DNA from: Campylorhamphus procurvoides
Lineage: Eukaryota; Chordata; Aves; Passeriformes; Dendrocolaptidae
Length of the DNA: 64,000 nucleotides
Assembly (NCBI GenBank): GCA_013396655.1
Contig: WBMV01003161.1
Location: 1,237,562-1,301,561 of the forward strand
Reading direction: 5' to 3'
The notes beneath the pieces were generated by a model. That model saw only the letters and a program-made list of their open reading frames with translations. It was not told the origin of the DNA and searched no databases. Shown here piece after piece: positions 22,015-33,805 of this stretch (positions are counted from its first letter, which is position 1; each line of letters begins with the position of its first letter). Made by a program: the position numbers and the translations under genes.

Positions 22015-25000
22015 TATCATTTTAATGGCAGAGATAATGTTCTTGAGGACAAGATTAAGGATTCAGAGGAACATTAAAAGCAGAAATATTTTTTTCAAAG
22101 TGAAAGGGAGATGAGTATTTATTATTAAAATGTTAAAATAATAATTAATACTGCTAGGAAATGGCAGAAGAAAAACTGTCTGGTTCAGCTGGTACAGATG
22201 AGCAGTTTTAAAACCACAATATGCCATGAATCACTTCCTCAAAGTGACACAATCGCTTGGTGTGTTGCTACCAGTGATGATTTATTGGCTTGGGTGCCTT
22301 TCAGTAGAACAAAGGGAGAAATGTGTCTATATATGTTCTTTTGCAGTGGAGGGCAATTGACTTTGCAACTGCTAAATGAACATGGTGATAGGCTCAGATA
22401 AGCAGCTGCTTGAATACAGAGCCTGCACAGAGAGCTTGATCAAATCTGCCATCAGTCAAAACAAGCACGTTGCTGCTGCAGTCAGTGCAGTTTTACCTTC
22501 AGCTACTGGCAGATGGTTGGGTTTGGATATGCAGGTATGAGCTAAGTGTCTGTGGCGTATGGACATCCTTGGTGCTCTCTGATGCTGAAATATCACTTCA
22601 TTGCACCATGGGTTTCCATAAATCCATACACTCTAAAATAGTTACACAGAGAAGGGAAGTTTGCAAGAAATAAACATGGAGTATTTTTATAAACAGTTTT
22701 TCAGTTGGTTTTGTTTTCCATTTCTTATGGATGTGTGGACCATACCAGATGATCTAATAGTCATGCCTGGCACTATTATTACCTCGAAATCTGCACTTCT
22801 GTCCTTCACAGAAATGCTCAAAGGTTTAATCTACTTGTCCTGGCAATTGCTCAGAGAGCCCTAGTGAAAGTTTTTATAGGACGTATGATGTACTAAGTAG
22901 GTTATGTGTTTTGCTAGGCTTTTGTAGTTTCCAGAGGAAAGAATCTCAATTTTGTGAGTTCCCAAGTGCTTAAAACATCCAAAATCTGATAGAGAAGTGA
23001 TTGGTTTTGTGGTGAAGGTTAGAACTTAGTCTATTATCTTCCATGGACGAATAAAGCTCTTCTATTTTTGTTCTGCCGCACTGGTGTTAAATTCATGAAA
23101 TGCAAATCCGAAGTGTGCGTACTGTGCATATTTGCCTTAACCTGGAAAGGAACAGAAGTTTATTACTAAGCACAGGACAATTTTTCAAGGTGTCAGTTTA
23201 CATTCCTTTTGCTTGCTAATGAACTATGGAAATTGGTTACTAATGAGCTATAGAAATGGAGATTCTGCCTTCTCCCAAGTATTAAAGTGTTCTCTACACA
23301 GTAGGTAAAATGTCTTGTCGTGGAGAATACAAGCTGTTCAATGTATTGCTCTTATGTTCTATAGGGTCAAAGCCTCCCCAGCTCCTGACTTTGCAGTTGC
23401 TGCCTGCAGTTTTCGTCTAATAACTCTGAAAATAGAAGTGTGTTTGTCATCAATGCATAAATTCACAGCACTCTAATAAGATTTTTGCAAATAGAAATAA
23501 TAAGCTTAGAGATAGTCAGAACTGAACCTGGGTGATTTATCTTTGCTTGAAAATGCTGCATTTCTACACCTTGAGTGCTGTACATCGATCCTTGTGTGCT
23601 CTGTGGTGTTTGAGAACACAGGTACACTAATGTCCAGTTCCTTCTTTTTAGTGCTTGAGCACAAAAACTAGGGAGACAAGATCTATCAAATCTAGGAGAA
23701 GGTAGACTGCAGATTTTCCATCCACTTGCAAATCTGCTGGAGATGTAGAAGATCTTTGAAAAGAAATTAGTTGAAGGGCACCTTCAGCTGTGCATGTGAA
23801 TTTCAACTCTCATGAGCTCAAAGCCACTAAGTTCATGGTCATATAAAATGTTGATCCAAGTTAGAGATGTTTGTATACACACATGCACATAGGATATACA
23901 AAGGCTTCAGAAGGGTTGTTATTTCTGTACTTAAAGAGCCGTGAAGAATTTACTGGCTCAAAAGAAAATAAATATAAACAGAAATAGATGGAAACAATTT
24001 CAAATGCTTTGTTATACACCCTGCAAAACAAAGCATTCTTTCCAGAGGAACAAAAATGTATGTTTGGGGGAAAAAAAAAAAGTCTTGGTTAGGGGGACTA
24101 GAAAGTATAAATAACAAAAAAGGAAAACTTTCGGGGAAAAAAGTGCAATCAAGGCAGTAGCAGCAAATACAGGGAGGTAAGTGTCAGTAAAGATCTACTG
24201 GACAACTGGTTTATGCTTAATGAGAAGAAATATCCTGAATTAATTGACACAAACCAAATATGAAATATTATGAATGAGGATGGTGAATTTGCCAATATTC
24301 ATTCATCTGTGTGATACAAAATGAATGGCTGCTTTATAGCAAGAGGGGAACCAGCTGCTATGTTTCCATATTGCAAGAATGACATAACTTGTCTCCAGTA
24401 AGTAAAGAGAATATTAAACCATCACTAGCAGGATAAACATTTTCAGAGAACAATTCACCCCCCCAAAATGCTGGACTCATTTTGCATTTTAAGGCACTGA
24501 GAAGCATGAAAAGATTAGAGAACAACAATTATTTTCAGGTGGCTAAAATAGAGATGACAGTGTGTTGGCCTGAGATCCATTCCAGGCAAAACCAGGGAAA
24601 GTGAATGTGGGAAGCAATGAATAGTGTGAATTAGAGACAGTAACATAATTCATGCAGACCATCACTGTTTTATGGGACCCAGTCAGGCTTTCTTCCATGG
24701 AGCTGCAAGTTTGACTGGAACACAGTCAGATGACACACCGTGATTTCTGTAAGATGTTTGACTTCTGTGTGACAGCTTGGAAAAGAGGGTGGGGTCCAAA
24801 GGGAGCAATAGCTAAAATTGGGCAAATTCAATTTGAAATAAAGCAGGAACACTTAGTCCAGGTATCCCTGCTGGGTTCTAGTAGAGTTTGTGTGCTGGCC
24901 CACAGCCCTCTGCTGATACTCCTGGGACAGGAGGGTCATGTTCTTTCTCTAGAAATGGCAATTGTCAGGTGCCTTCCCCCCAGTACGTGAGCAGAAAGAG

Positions 25001-25536
25001 CCAGTGCAACAGGAAGCCTCAGCCGATGTGAACACCATCGGTTTGTTTGTTTTGCCAGTGTAATACTGTCAAAGCTTTATTGAATGAGCTGACTTCAAGC
25101 TGTTGATATAGTTCAGACCTTGGCAGCTCTCTAATCTCCTTGAAGCTTTACTGTTTGATTGCATTCGTTTGCCCTGCAAATAGTCAACTCTGTAAGTTAT
25201 CTCAAAGTGAGAATATATCTCGAGCCTGTATTTATAATGGACAAGGTTCACAGGAGTGCAGAGACCTTGCAAAGCACGTGAGCTCGTTTTTGAATATGCA
25301 GTGAAATGTGGAGTCCTGCTTTCTGGAAACTGTCAAACTGTGTGGTTACAAGAATCCTTTGGACACTTAGCTTTAATTATTTAATGGCTTGTGAAATTAC
25401 TGTCTGCCTGTTGTTGGCAAGTTGATGCTTAGTTTGATGTTGGTATTACATGGTGGCACCCTACCTGCTTTATGTATGTAAAACAACTTTTTTTTGTCAT
25501 TGTTGGAGGAAAGAATGATGAGATAGAGGAAGTGAC

Positions 25537-25555
25537 TTTTTTTTTTTTTTTTTTT
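25537..25555 (-). repeat. 19-nt poly(A) tract on the minus strand (poly(T) on plus)
   Basis: This pure run starts 30 nt downstream, in minus-strand sense, of the stop codon of the open frame at 25,586-25,930. It is the position a retrocopy poly(A) tail would occupy. No AATAAA lies between stop and tail. The run could equally be one of several T-runs in this T-biased intron. Confidence 0.8.
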
Positions 25556-25585
25556 AAATTCTGTGGTTGAATTTTGTCGTGATTT

Positions 25586-25930
25586 TCATGTTTTGTCATC
25601 TGTACCCAAAAAGCTTTCCTTCACAGGTAGGGTAGTGAGTTCAGGTAAACAAATGTATGTTGTCTGTTCCTCGTTGATAAAATGTTTGCTTTGAACTACA
25701 TGATAGCCCAGGTACAATGTGACTTCTGCAGTTGAGGCTCTGTAAATGGTTTCATTCTGAATGTCTCCTCCTAGGGCATTATATCTTCTTTTGGGTACCA
25801 ATTTGACAAATCTTTGTAGTGCAGAATAACATTTCTGAGAATTTAGGTAAAAATATATTTGCTGCTTTTGGAGACTATTAAAAAAAGCACAGTATATTTT
25901 AAGAAATGCATCCTTTTTTGCATCCTTTTT
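25586..25930 (-). pseudogene. Possible retrocopy remnant: 114-codon open frame without ATG, followed by poly(A)
   Basis: The frame is open from just inside a TGA at 25,931-25,933 to a TGA at 25,586-25,588, giving 114 codons. It has no ATG; a TTG at 25,799-25,801 would give 71 residues. The translated sequence is balanced in composition and mostly hydrophilic, for example VPKRRYNALGGD and a segment rich in E, T and Y, without low complexity. Its first codons come from a 12-bp tandem repeat (KKDA twice), so the left end is not protein-like. The 3' flank is short and then runs into poly(A). I do not recognise the protein. Chance is a serious alternative. Confidence 0.2.
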
Positions 25931-25931
25931 T
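25908..25931 (+). repeat. Tandem duplication, 2 x 12 bp
   Basis: GCATCCTTTTTT is present twice, head to tail, without mismatch. It is probably replication slippage in a T-rich tract. It fixes the left end of the minus-strand open frame ending at 25,586. Confidence 0.85.
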
Positions 25932-25969
25932 CATGAATATGCAAGCTGCTTAGTGTGGGGTTTTTTTAC

Positions 25970-25981
25970 TTTTTTTTTTTT
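25970..25981 (+). repeat. Poly(T) run, 12 nt
   Basis: This is a pure T run following GTGTGGGGTTTTTTTAC; a similar G-run/T-run junction recurs near 38,778, 54,205 and 12,041. Confidence 0.85.
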
Positions 25982-28269
25982 AAAGGCTGCTTTGGAGGGC
26001 AGAGGAAATTATAGACAAGACTCTTCTTCATGGGAAAGTATTCAGGGAAGACTGTTTGTCCTCCCTTTCCTACCCATTGTTTCTTCTATGGGGGCTGTTT
26101 TTTCAACTGGTGTCATTCTGGAGGTACTGTGTGAACACTGCACATTTTAAATCTTCCTGCTTGTGAACCAGTGACAAGTAACAGCAGCCTCTGAAAGGAA
26201 AATAACATGGCCATTAAGTCTTCTGCTTCTACCTTTTTAGGGCCATTAGGAAACAAGAATACAAATGAAACCAATCAACTAAACTTCTATAGTTGCTGAC
26301 TGTCCAGGAGTCTCGAAGCTGATTAACTGGTATCTGATCGACACAGACTCCAGTGGTTATTCCTGCAAACTTACTGTTTTGTGCCTTGAAGGAGAGCAGT
26401 TGATGGATGGCTTTTGTTTTGTCAGCCTGGGGTTCTGTGCAGATTTAGCAGGAGCCTTTGCTGCTCTGACTACTGCTGGTTATTCATTCTTGGCTCCGTG
26501 TGAAGTCCTTCATGCTGTGTTAGCACAAGTATTCTCCATGTCAGGGCAGTGATCATATTTTGGGAGAAAACACCAAAACCTCTAGAAATACGTCCTTTTC
26601 CAGGTGGATCTGTTTCTGTCTAGTTGCAGTGCACAGTTTTTCAAGCTGCTGTGCTAAAGCAGAGGGGGGAATTAACTACTGGAAGGGTGTGGGAGGATGT
26701 CTGCTTCCAAAAGTCTAAACATAGCGTGCTGTTAAGTTTCTGTGGTTGTTTCTCATTCAGCTGTAGTAGGTTGTAAAAGCTGCAGATCAATAGTACAAGC
26801 AGGTGATTAGCAGTTTGAGTTCCGTACACTTCCTTTAATTTGGTTGATACTGAAAATAGAAGGATGCAGTGCAAGGTTGGTGGCAGAATGGATGATGGAA
26901 GAAAAGCAAAATTTAGGGTCTTTTTTTGTGAACTGAAGGTAATGCAAAGTTGTCAGATTGGAACTTGTTGCATTTTAATAACCAAAAGAAAATCACTCGG
27001 TTACTGAGGACCACTGGATTTGCCAAGATCACTCAGTGTGCCATTAAGGGAAATATTCAGTGTTTGAAGAAAGTGATTCACTGCACCAGGTTGTACAAAG
27101 GAATCATTTTCCCATTGATGACATTTTCATCAAACACCAAGGATTTAAGTTCTTGCTTCATGCCTCCTGACAGTGCCTTTAGAAATTTCTTTTCAAGCAA
27201 TATGTGTATATGTCAAAATTTAACTGATAAGGTCGTAAAAACTAATTGAAAAGAAGCAGAGATGTGAGGTCTGTCAAGAATGAGATTTCCAAATTGCAGC
27301 ACAACTTGAAACAGTACTGGAGTGCCCTGCTAGAATGTTTTGTTTCTACAGGTGTAAAACTCATAGGTGGTTTAGGGTATGGTCGTGTGTTCTTCAGTGC
27401 TCCTGTTTCACTTGTGCGCTGACTTTGGCATGAATCTTTTGAAAATGTATACATAATTGATCTAGAGATTATGGTGTCCTGCAGATACAGCAGGCAAAAA
27501 AGTCCCTTTTGTCCAAATTGCTTTAATGTTACCTTTAGAGCATTTCAGTCTGCAACCTTAAAATAGCTTTCAAATATAGCTTTCTGAATGGAATATATAA
27601 ATAAATGCACTCTTCCTTTCCCAGAGAGGCAGGAAGGGTGTGTGTGAGTTTAACCATTTCATAATTCTTTCTCAGAAGAGGTCTTAACACAAAACAATAC
27701 TTCCCCCCTGCCCTCTACAGGGTTTGAAAGAGACTTCTTGGTGGAACATGTGCTTGTATCCTGAAGTGATTAAAGATTTATTTCAAAACTCACGTTTTCC
27801 CCTCAAGGAAGTAGGAGTTTGAATTAACACTGAAAGTTGGAAATGGCGAGTATAGAAATGCAGAAAGCCCTCAGGAGAGTCCTTATGTATTAACCTGTTT
27901 CAGAATTGCAGTCCTGTCCTTCCTCTGAGACCATTCAGCCAGCAGCCTGGGAGGCAAATGTGCCAGCCCTTCTGCTGTGTGACTTTTCTCTCATTTCATT
28001 TTCAATACTTAAATCCCTGGAAGTAAAATGGCTTCAGAACATGTGAATTTCTACTGCTTAAAAATAAACTGGGCAAACATAAAACGTTTATTTCAGTTTT
28101 GCAACCCAAATTTATCTGCTAACTTTCTCCTTTCTTCCTTTCTGTCTTCTTTCTGGATGTTGAATGTTTGTTATTAGCGACAATTTAAATTCCTTTTCCC
28201 CCTAATCATCTCTTGCTTGCACATGCAAGATAATGGTCACATATATAGTTTTGCTGGATTACTGAATTG

Positions 28270-28780
28270 ACAAAGCACCGGCATAAACAGCACTGTGTTG
28301 CGAGAAGAATTAGCTGATGTTCAGCCTTCTCCTTAATTTATTCGGGTTCTGTGGCTCTGCTTGGCTCCAGTGAAAGCAGCCCAATTGCTGCCTCAGATCC
28401 TTCGGTGGCATGGAAAGCGATTACACCAACCCGTGGAGATGAATGCTGGGTGTAACCGGGAGAGCCCGGAGCCAGAACATTCGCAGGATTTTTTCGGCAG
28501 CCATCCAGCAAGAACCTGCTCAGTAATCTGCAAATGTGTAATCCTTTTAACGCGGCAACTTTGTTAGAACACATTAGTGTCAAATGTTAAGTGTAATATC
28601 TGAGTCTGTGGAGCATATTGTTGAAACAAAATTAAACTGGAAATGTAATGTGATGATGGAGGGGGGAACCTGTGAAATATTTTAGAGATGAATCTGGATT
28701 AGCTTCATTAGCATTTCTCCATCAGCCTCCACATGCAGGTGGCGTTACATTTGCATGTGCCTGGGTTAGAGATGTTTGAC
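28270..28780. promoter_or_regulatory. CpG-retaining block, candidate conserved enhancer
   Basis: I count 12 CpGs between about 28,278 and 28,560 and one more at 28,743, far above the flanks. The right part is AT-rich with a perfect POU octamer, ATTTGCAT, at 28,749-28,756. The sequence lacks repeats and has the mixed texture typical of conserved non-coding elements. The opposing 68- and 81-codon frames here show no coding signature. Function is inferred from composition only. Confidence 0.35.
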
Positions 28781-29917
28781 TTTGAATCTCTTGGTGGCCA
28801 CAGGAGATCTCATTTAGTTTGAACTAACTGAAGAGGAGACTGTGTTGCCATCTGAGTTACTGTATTGTATTTCTTGGGCATCTGTTAATCCATAGTTGCA
28901 GTGTATTCTGATACATTACAATTAGAAACTTGACTAGTTCATGGAGGTGCTTTGTTGCCAAAGGCTTCAGTCAAGGGAATGCCCTTTCCAGTGGGGTGCA
29001 AGGAAGCTTGAGGGACACAGGCTGCTGTGACCCTTTTGAACTGTGTGCTTTCAGCTTTGTGTGGGTTTTGGAAGTGGGAAAAAAATGTTCTCCTGGGTCC
29101 GCAGACCTTTCCTTCCTCTGTAATTTTAAACCCATATCCTCCCCTTTTCTTTGTGAACAGTCCCAAGTGCAGAACTTTTATTTTGCCTTTTTCCCCCCCC
29201 TGGATGCAGGGTGGGGATGGGAAAGGCTGTGATAAGCGTCAGAGTGAGGCCAGTGCAGCCAGAGGCCAGAGCCAGCTGCGTCACCAGCGTTCTGCACTTC
29301 TGCTGTGCTCGTTCCTTTGTGACCCTTCATTGATCTACTTGATAGCACCCAACTGGTGTCTGGGGCTGGATTATCGACAGCTTTCCCAAGCTCTATGTCA
29401 CTTGAGGACGACTGTCCCCACTGTGGCATCCTCCCAGCTTGTGTCTCCCCGTTGAGTCAGCCACTTAGCGTATTGGGATGTCTTAGATGGATGCAGAATC
29501 TTTAAAATCAGAGGGAATTAATATAAATCAAAGCTTGCTTGGATTTAAACAGCACATTGGATTGAGCCTCTTTAATGCTGCATCCCCAAGCTCTGGGCAG
29601 GCACTGTAAATCTGCAGCTTGCTCCAACAGCCTTATGTGGCTACTGAAACATCCCAACCTTTTCTCTTAAATTTATCAGCGCTTTGACATTAAATATTTC
29701 AAGTGGGTTTTGTTGAACAGAGTGTAGCTTTTTTTGTGTGTTCTTCTTAAAGGTTACTTCTTGTTGGAATGAAATCGAAGGTTGGGAGTTCTTGGCAGAT
29801 GTTATGATTAAATCTGACTCGTTGTAGGCTCCTTCCTCCCCCAGCTCCCAAATGTGACATTTGGGATGATGAATAGCAGAATTTATAAGTGATGTTGGTA
29901 GCTTTAATTGTTCAGTT

Positions 29918-29931
29918 TGTGTGTGTGTGTG
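29918..29931 (+). repeat. (TG)7 microsatellite
   Basis: This is an uninterrupted TG dinucleotide tract of 14 bases, probably length-polymorphic. Confidence 0.9.
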
Positions 29932-32552
29932 CATGAACAAACTTGTTTTTTGTGGGCAAAAACTGTGCTGCAAAACTGTTAGTTCTTTTCTGACTTGTAG
30001 CTGTATTTAATATGTCCACAAATCCCCTTTGTACAGGGGTGTCCCAGTAATGGTGAGTGATTGGTTTGATACATGCCTTCAGTAGCCTCAGCTGAAGAGA
30101 AATCACATAAAGGACTTGATGTGTGCTAAGTCTTGTCTTTTCTGTATGTCTGGTGGATGAATTTTATGTGCCTACTCATTTCAGCTAGATGTTGTTCTTT
30201 TTAAGTGCAGGAACTAGATATTGCTAGACCTTACCTTTAAAACAGTTCTTATTTCTGTTTCTTATTACAGTGAAATGGCCTGCTATCAGGCTAGAGTTGA
30301 CCCAGTTGTCTAATATGTGCCTGTTTTGCCTCTGGCTCTTTAGCTTTCAATCTGTAAAAATATTGTTAAATCGAGCTCTATTGAAAGCCTGAGTAGTCCA
30401 CCAACTGTTAATAAATTTGATCATCTTTCACGTACATAAATACATCTAAAGTCTGCAGGATATTGTGTAAAAATACATATTTTTGTTCTCTGGTATAATA
30501 TTTGATTTTAGGTTTTAGTAGCAGTTCTGTGTGATGAAAATGGGCTCAGACACAGAGGCATTGGTTTCTAGAAAGAAACATTATTAATATACTTAAAAGC
30601 AAGACTTCATCAATTTTCTCACCTGTGCAAAGCTTCTCCATTCAGATGAGCTGGGTCCTTCCAAGGAGAGTCCAGGACTTCCAAATTCACAGAATTGTCA
30701 GACTCTGCCCTGTGCATTTATAACACTTAAGCCAACAGACTTACTTGCCTCAAATCCTTTGTGCTTTTTTTTTCTTGGTTCTCAGGCTTTGAAGGCATGT
30801 TTTCAATGATAATTGCACTTCTTTCAAGTGATACATGGGCGATACTGGTAGGATTTTTTTAAGTGGAGTGTTTTCAGTGGTACAGGGTGATCACAGAAGG
30901 CAGCAAAGTGTTCCTTCCTTCTCGAGCCCCCCCTGGGCTGCTCCCCTTGCCATACACCTCAGGGAGGTGAGAGGGCAACAGGTGTAATTACTGTGCCTCA
31001 TCACACTCGTCATTGGTTTTATGTAGAAGCAGCAAAGCTGTTTGCAGCCACTGCAGGGAGTTCCTAATGCCAGCAGAGGTTTCTTGGGTGATCTCTGTGG
31101 AGCAGAAACCTTTAGCTATGTTAAATATACAGTAAAAACCTTGCAGCGAAAGGCAGGGTGTGGGGCAGAAGACCATTATTTCTGGACCAGTTTCATTTCA
31201 AGTTACTTGTTCACCTTTGAACTGCTGTTCATTGTGTGGTGGCTTTACAAAGGAGCAGCTAAGGCTTATTGAAATTTAAAAATCAATTAAAAAAAATTCT
31301 GCATCTCTATGTACCCATTTGTGACCTCAAAGTGGAGAAGGCAGACAGATGCCAGATTGATTCAATTTTCTTCTTGGATAAATATTGATACTGAATTATG
31401 CTTTACAAAAATCTGCTGAAATTGTTAGAAATAATATCTACCTACAGGAGATTGTTAGTGCCCTGACCTAGCAGAAGATAAAGTATATTAACATATTATT
31501 AACATTGAACAAAAATTAGCTGGCTCAGTACAGTGGGTTCCAATGTTGTCTCTGCCTGGAGGAGCACTGAGAAGGCTGTTAATGTGACTTAAATGCTGCT
31601 GCGCTTCTGGGTCTGACAGTCCAAACTGAGCAGGATGTTTGCAGTTGTCACAATGACAGTAGTCTCAACATTCCTTTGTCTTTGTTTATACAGCAACAGT
31701 CTATATTTAGTAATCTTGAATCCTAGTTAGCAAGCAATACTGTTTAAAAGGAAAAAAAAAGTACAGAATAAGCCCTGTTCAACAGCTAGGATAGGTCCTA
31801 GTTCCTTAGTGCCTTCTTGAGCTCTAGTATGAGGCAGGGACAGGTAATTGCTGTGCTGTTTCAGGTACTTGAAATAGCAAGCAAAAGTCCTTGAATTATA
31901 AAGCAGGATTCCTGGCTGAGATTGATCATACTGTCACTTTTATTTCTCACTCAAGTATTTGTCTGGCTTCTAATTTAAATCATTCTAGGAAAGTAATATA
32001 TTACTTTTAGTCATTAAGTGTTTATTGTATGCGACTGTAGCATAAAAAGGAGTTTTTGGTTTTGCCTTAAATGAAGGTAGAATTTAATTTGTTCCTTGGT
32101 GCTTTGTGAAAAGCTGTAAAGAAGAGAATAATCTCTACTGATAGGCTTGAATCTCCCTTGTATTGCAGCACATGAAGCTCCCAAGAAAGCTGCTGTTTGA
32201 GTGAGCCAAACCCCTACAATCCTGGGTAGAAGTATGGCCAGAGCCTTCCCATCTTAATGCTTCAGTGGGTGCTGCTTGTCATGGTTCTGTTCTTTAGGAT
32301 GCAAGGGACATGTGCTTCTGGGAACATCTGGCTGGCTGTTTAGAAGGTGCCAGTGATCTAAGTTTGAATGATATGTCCTTTTGGGTAAATCTGTACTCAT
32401 TATTACTTTAATATTAATAGAATGAGACAATGCATGAAATCCTGGCTCCAGCATTCTGCATGGCAGAACGCCCACTGATCTCAATATGCCTGGGCTTTTT
32501 CCTTCCATGTCTTCGTTGCTATGAGTTGTTTTTTCTTCTACCAATGTTGCAG

Positions 32553-32590
32553 TGAACTGTTCAAGAAAAGGAGAAGGCAAAGCAAACCAT
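32553..32590 (+). other. Microexon-like segment (38 bp)
   Basis: The acceptor tract TTTTTTCTTCTACCAATGTTGCAG ends at 32,552, and a strong donor, CCAT|GTAAGT, starts at 32,591. One frame through the 38 bases reads ELFKKRRRQSKP, a strongly basic stretch resembling a nuclear localisation signal. The length is not a multiple of three. Nothing recognisable lies in the neighbouring frames. Confidence 0.2.
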
Positions 32591-33754
32591 GTAAGTTAAA
32601 CTGTTGCTTGGCAAATTGTCCTGCGTGGCAGCTGAAGGAAAGTGACACTCTGGTGGTCACAGGCCTTGACGGTGAACTTGCAGCCCCAGAAACCTCCACA
32701 AGAGTCTGCCTAATCAGTGCTCCTCCCCAGAGTTCTGTCAGTCTCACTTGCCTCCTGCTTATGCCACTGTAAATTAGAAGTTACTCTGCTGAAGTTGAAG
32801 TAACTAAATCAGCCTTAAGTGAGAAGAGATTTAGATTTGCGCATATTGATTGTCAAGAAATAAAAATAACAAAATCCAAGTGGGATTTTTTTGTTTTGTT
32901 TTTAACACTTTTCTTTGAAAAATAACAGTTCTGGTATTTGCAACTGAGAATAGATATTTTCCTGTTAATTTGAACAAGAGGTTTAACCTCACCCTCCCTC
33001 AGACCATCAAGCATCGTCAAAACTGAAGGTCAAAGACCAGTGACATTTACAATAGAGAGTACACAAAGGCTGCAATAATGACAAAATATGCTCAATTTCT
33101 TTTTGTTGTGACCATGTGTGAGAAGTAGCTGGCCACACTTGAAAATTGCTGCAGTGGATGCAAAGCTGAGTAGTTTGAAGCCTTTCCTTTTGGCTAGGGC
33201 TGCTGGGCTTTTTATTGTTGTGTGATTTTTTGAAATTACTTGTTGCTGCAAGTAAATGTAAGCTCACTCAACAGAAAAAAACTTTCTATTAACTTAACAC
33301 CGTTGAAAATAATGCAAGGTGCCAGGTTAATTTGACCTCTGACTTGGAGCATACATTTGAGAACCTGTATTGCTTGCTACTTTGCTCTTTGTGTTTGTGT
33401 GGCAAGTTTGCAGACCTAAGCTTCTAATCTTTGCTGTAAACTATATTAAAATACCAGAACAAACATTTTAAAAAGTCAGTGATTCAGCAGTCGACAGTTT
33501 CTTTGTGTGTGGACCATGGTGGCAGTCACTCAATGGGGACGCTTCCTCTAATGATGCAGATAAATTGTGCTTGCTCTTCTGTCTGTATATACATTTATAT
33601 TTCTTCCCTGCTGTTCACAATTTTAGCGCCTGATTTATCAACCTCAATTACAGTGGTAGAGCTTGATCTCTTTCCCTGCCTCACTTCTATATGCAGCCAG
33701 ATGGGTGCATTGGCTGCCATGTTTTTTAAAAACCAAAAACACTCAGCAGCCCAT

Positions 33755-33805
33755 CTGGAATCTCGGTTGGTGTTGGCCAAAGCCAGCACCGAGCAGAGAT
33801 TCCAG
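33755..33805. repeat. 51-nt imperfect hairpin, 10 + 9 bp stem
   Basis: The outer arms CTGGAATCTC (33,755-33,764) and GAGATTCCAG (33,796-33,805) pair perfectly. After a small internal loop (GGTT opposite GAGCA), GGTGTTGGC (33,769-33,777) pairs with GCCAGCACC (33,782-33,790) with one G-U pair, around a CAAA loop. It is the longest foldback I found in the window. The stem is shorter and the loop smaller than in a canonical microRNA precursor, and no RNA family is recognised. Confidence 0.6.

Larger units (their letters stand above)
19233..25536 (+). other. Presumed intronic DNA, no gene seen
   Basis: The first ~700 bases (to about 19,920) are somewhat richer in G+C, with overlapping open frames on both strands (73-117 codons) that I attribute to composition. 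The rest is T-rich unique DNA. It contains a hairpin at 20,322-20,351, a palindrome at 21,997-22,014 and an A-rich block with reversed strand bias at about 23,930-24,660. No family-level coding signal was seen. Confidence 0.5.

Noticed and set aside
22738..22795. Possible old CR1 tail (AGATGATCTAATAGTC...)
   Set aside because: Word order is suggestive, but the TCCCTTCCA block is missing and identity is too low to separate from chance.
28930..29455. Overlapping frames of 75-142 codons on both strands
   Set aside because: The region is locally G+C-richer with few stop codons in several frames at once. The translations (Pro/Ser/Cys-rich, irregular) show no domain.
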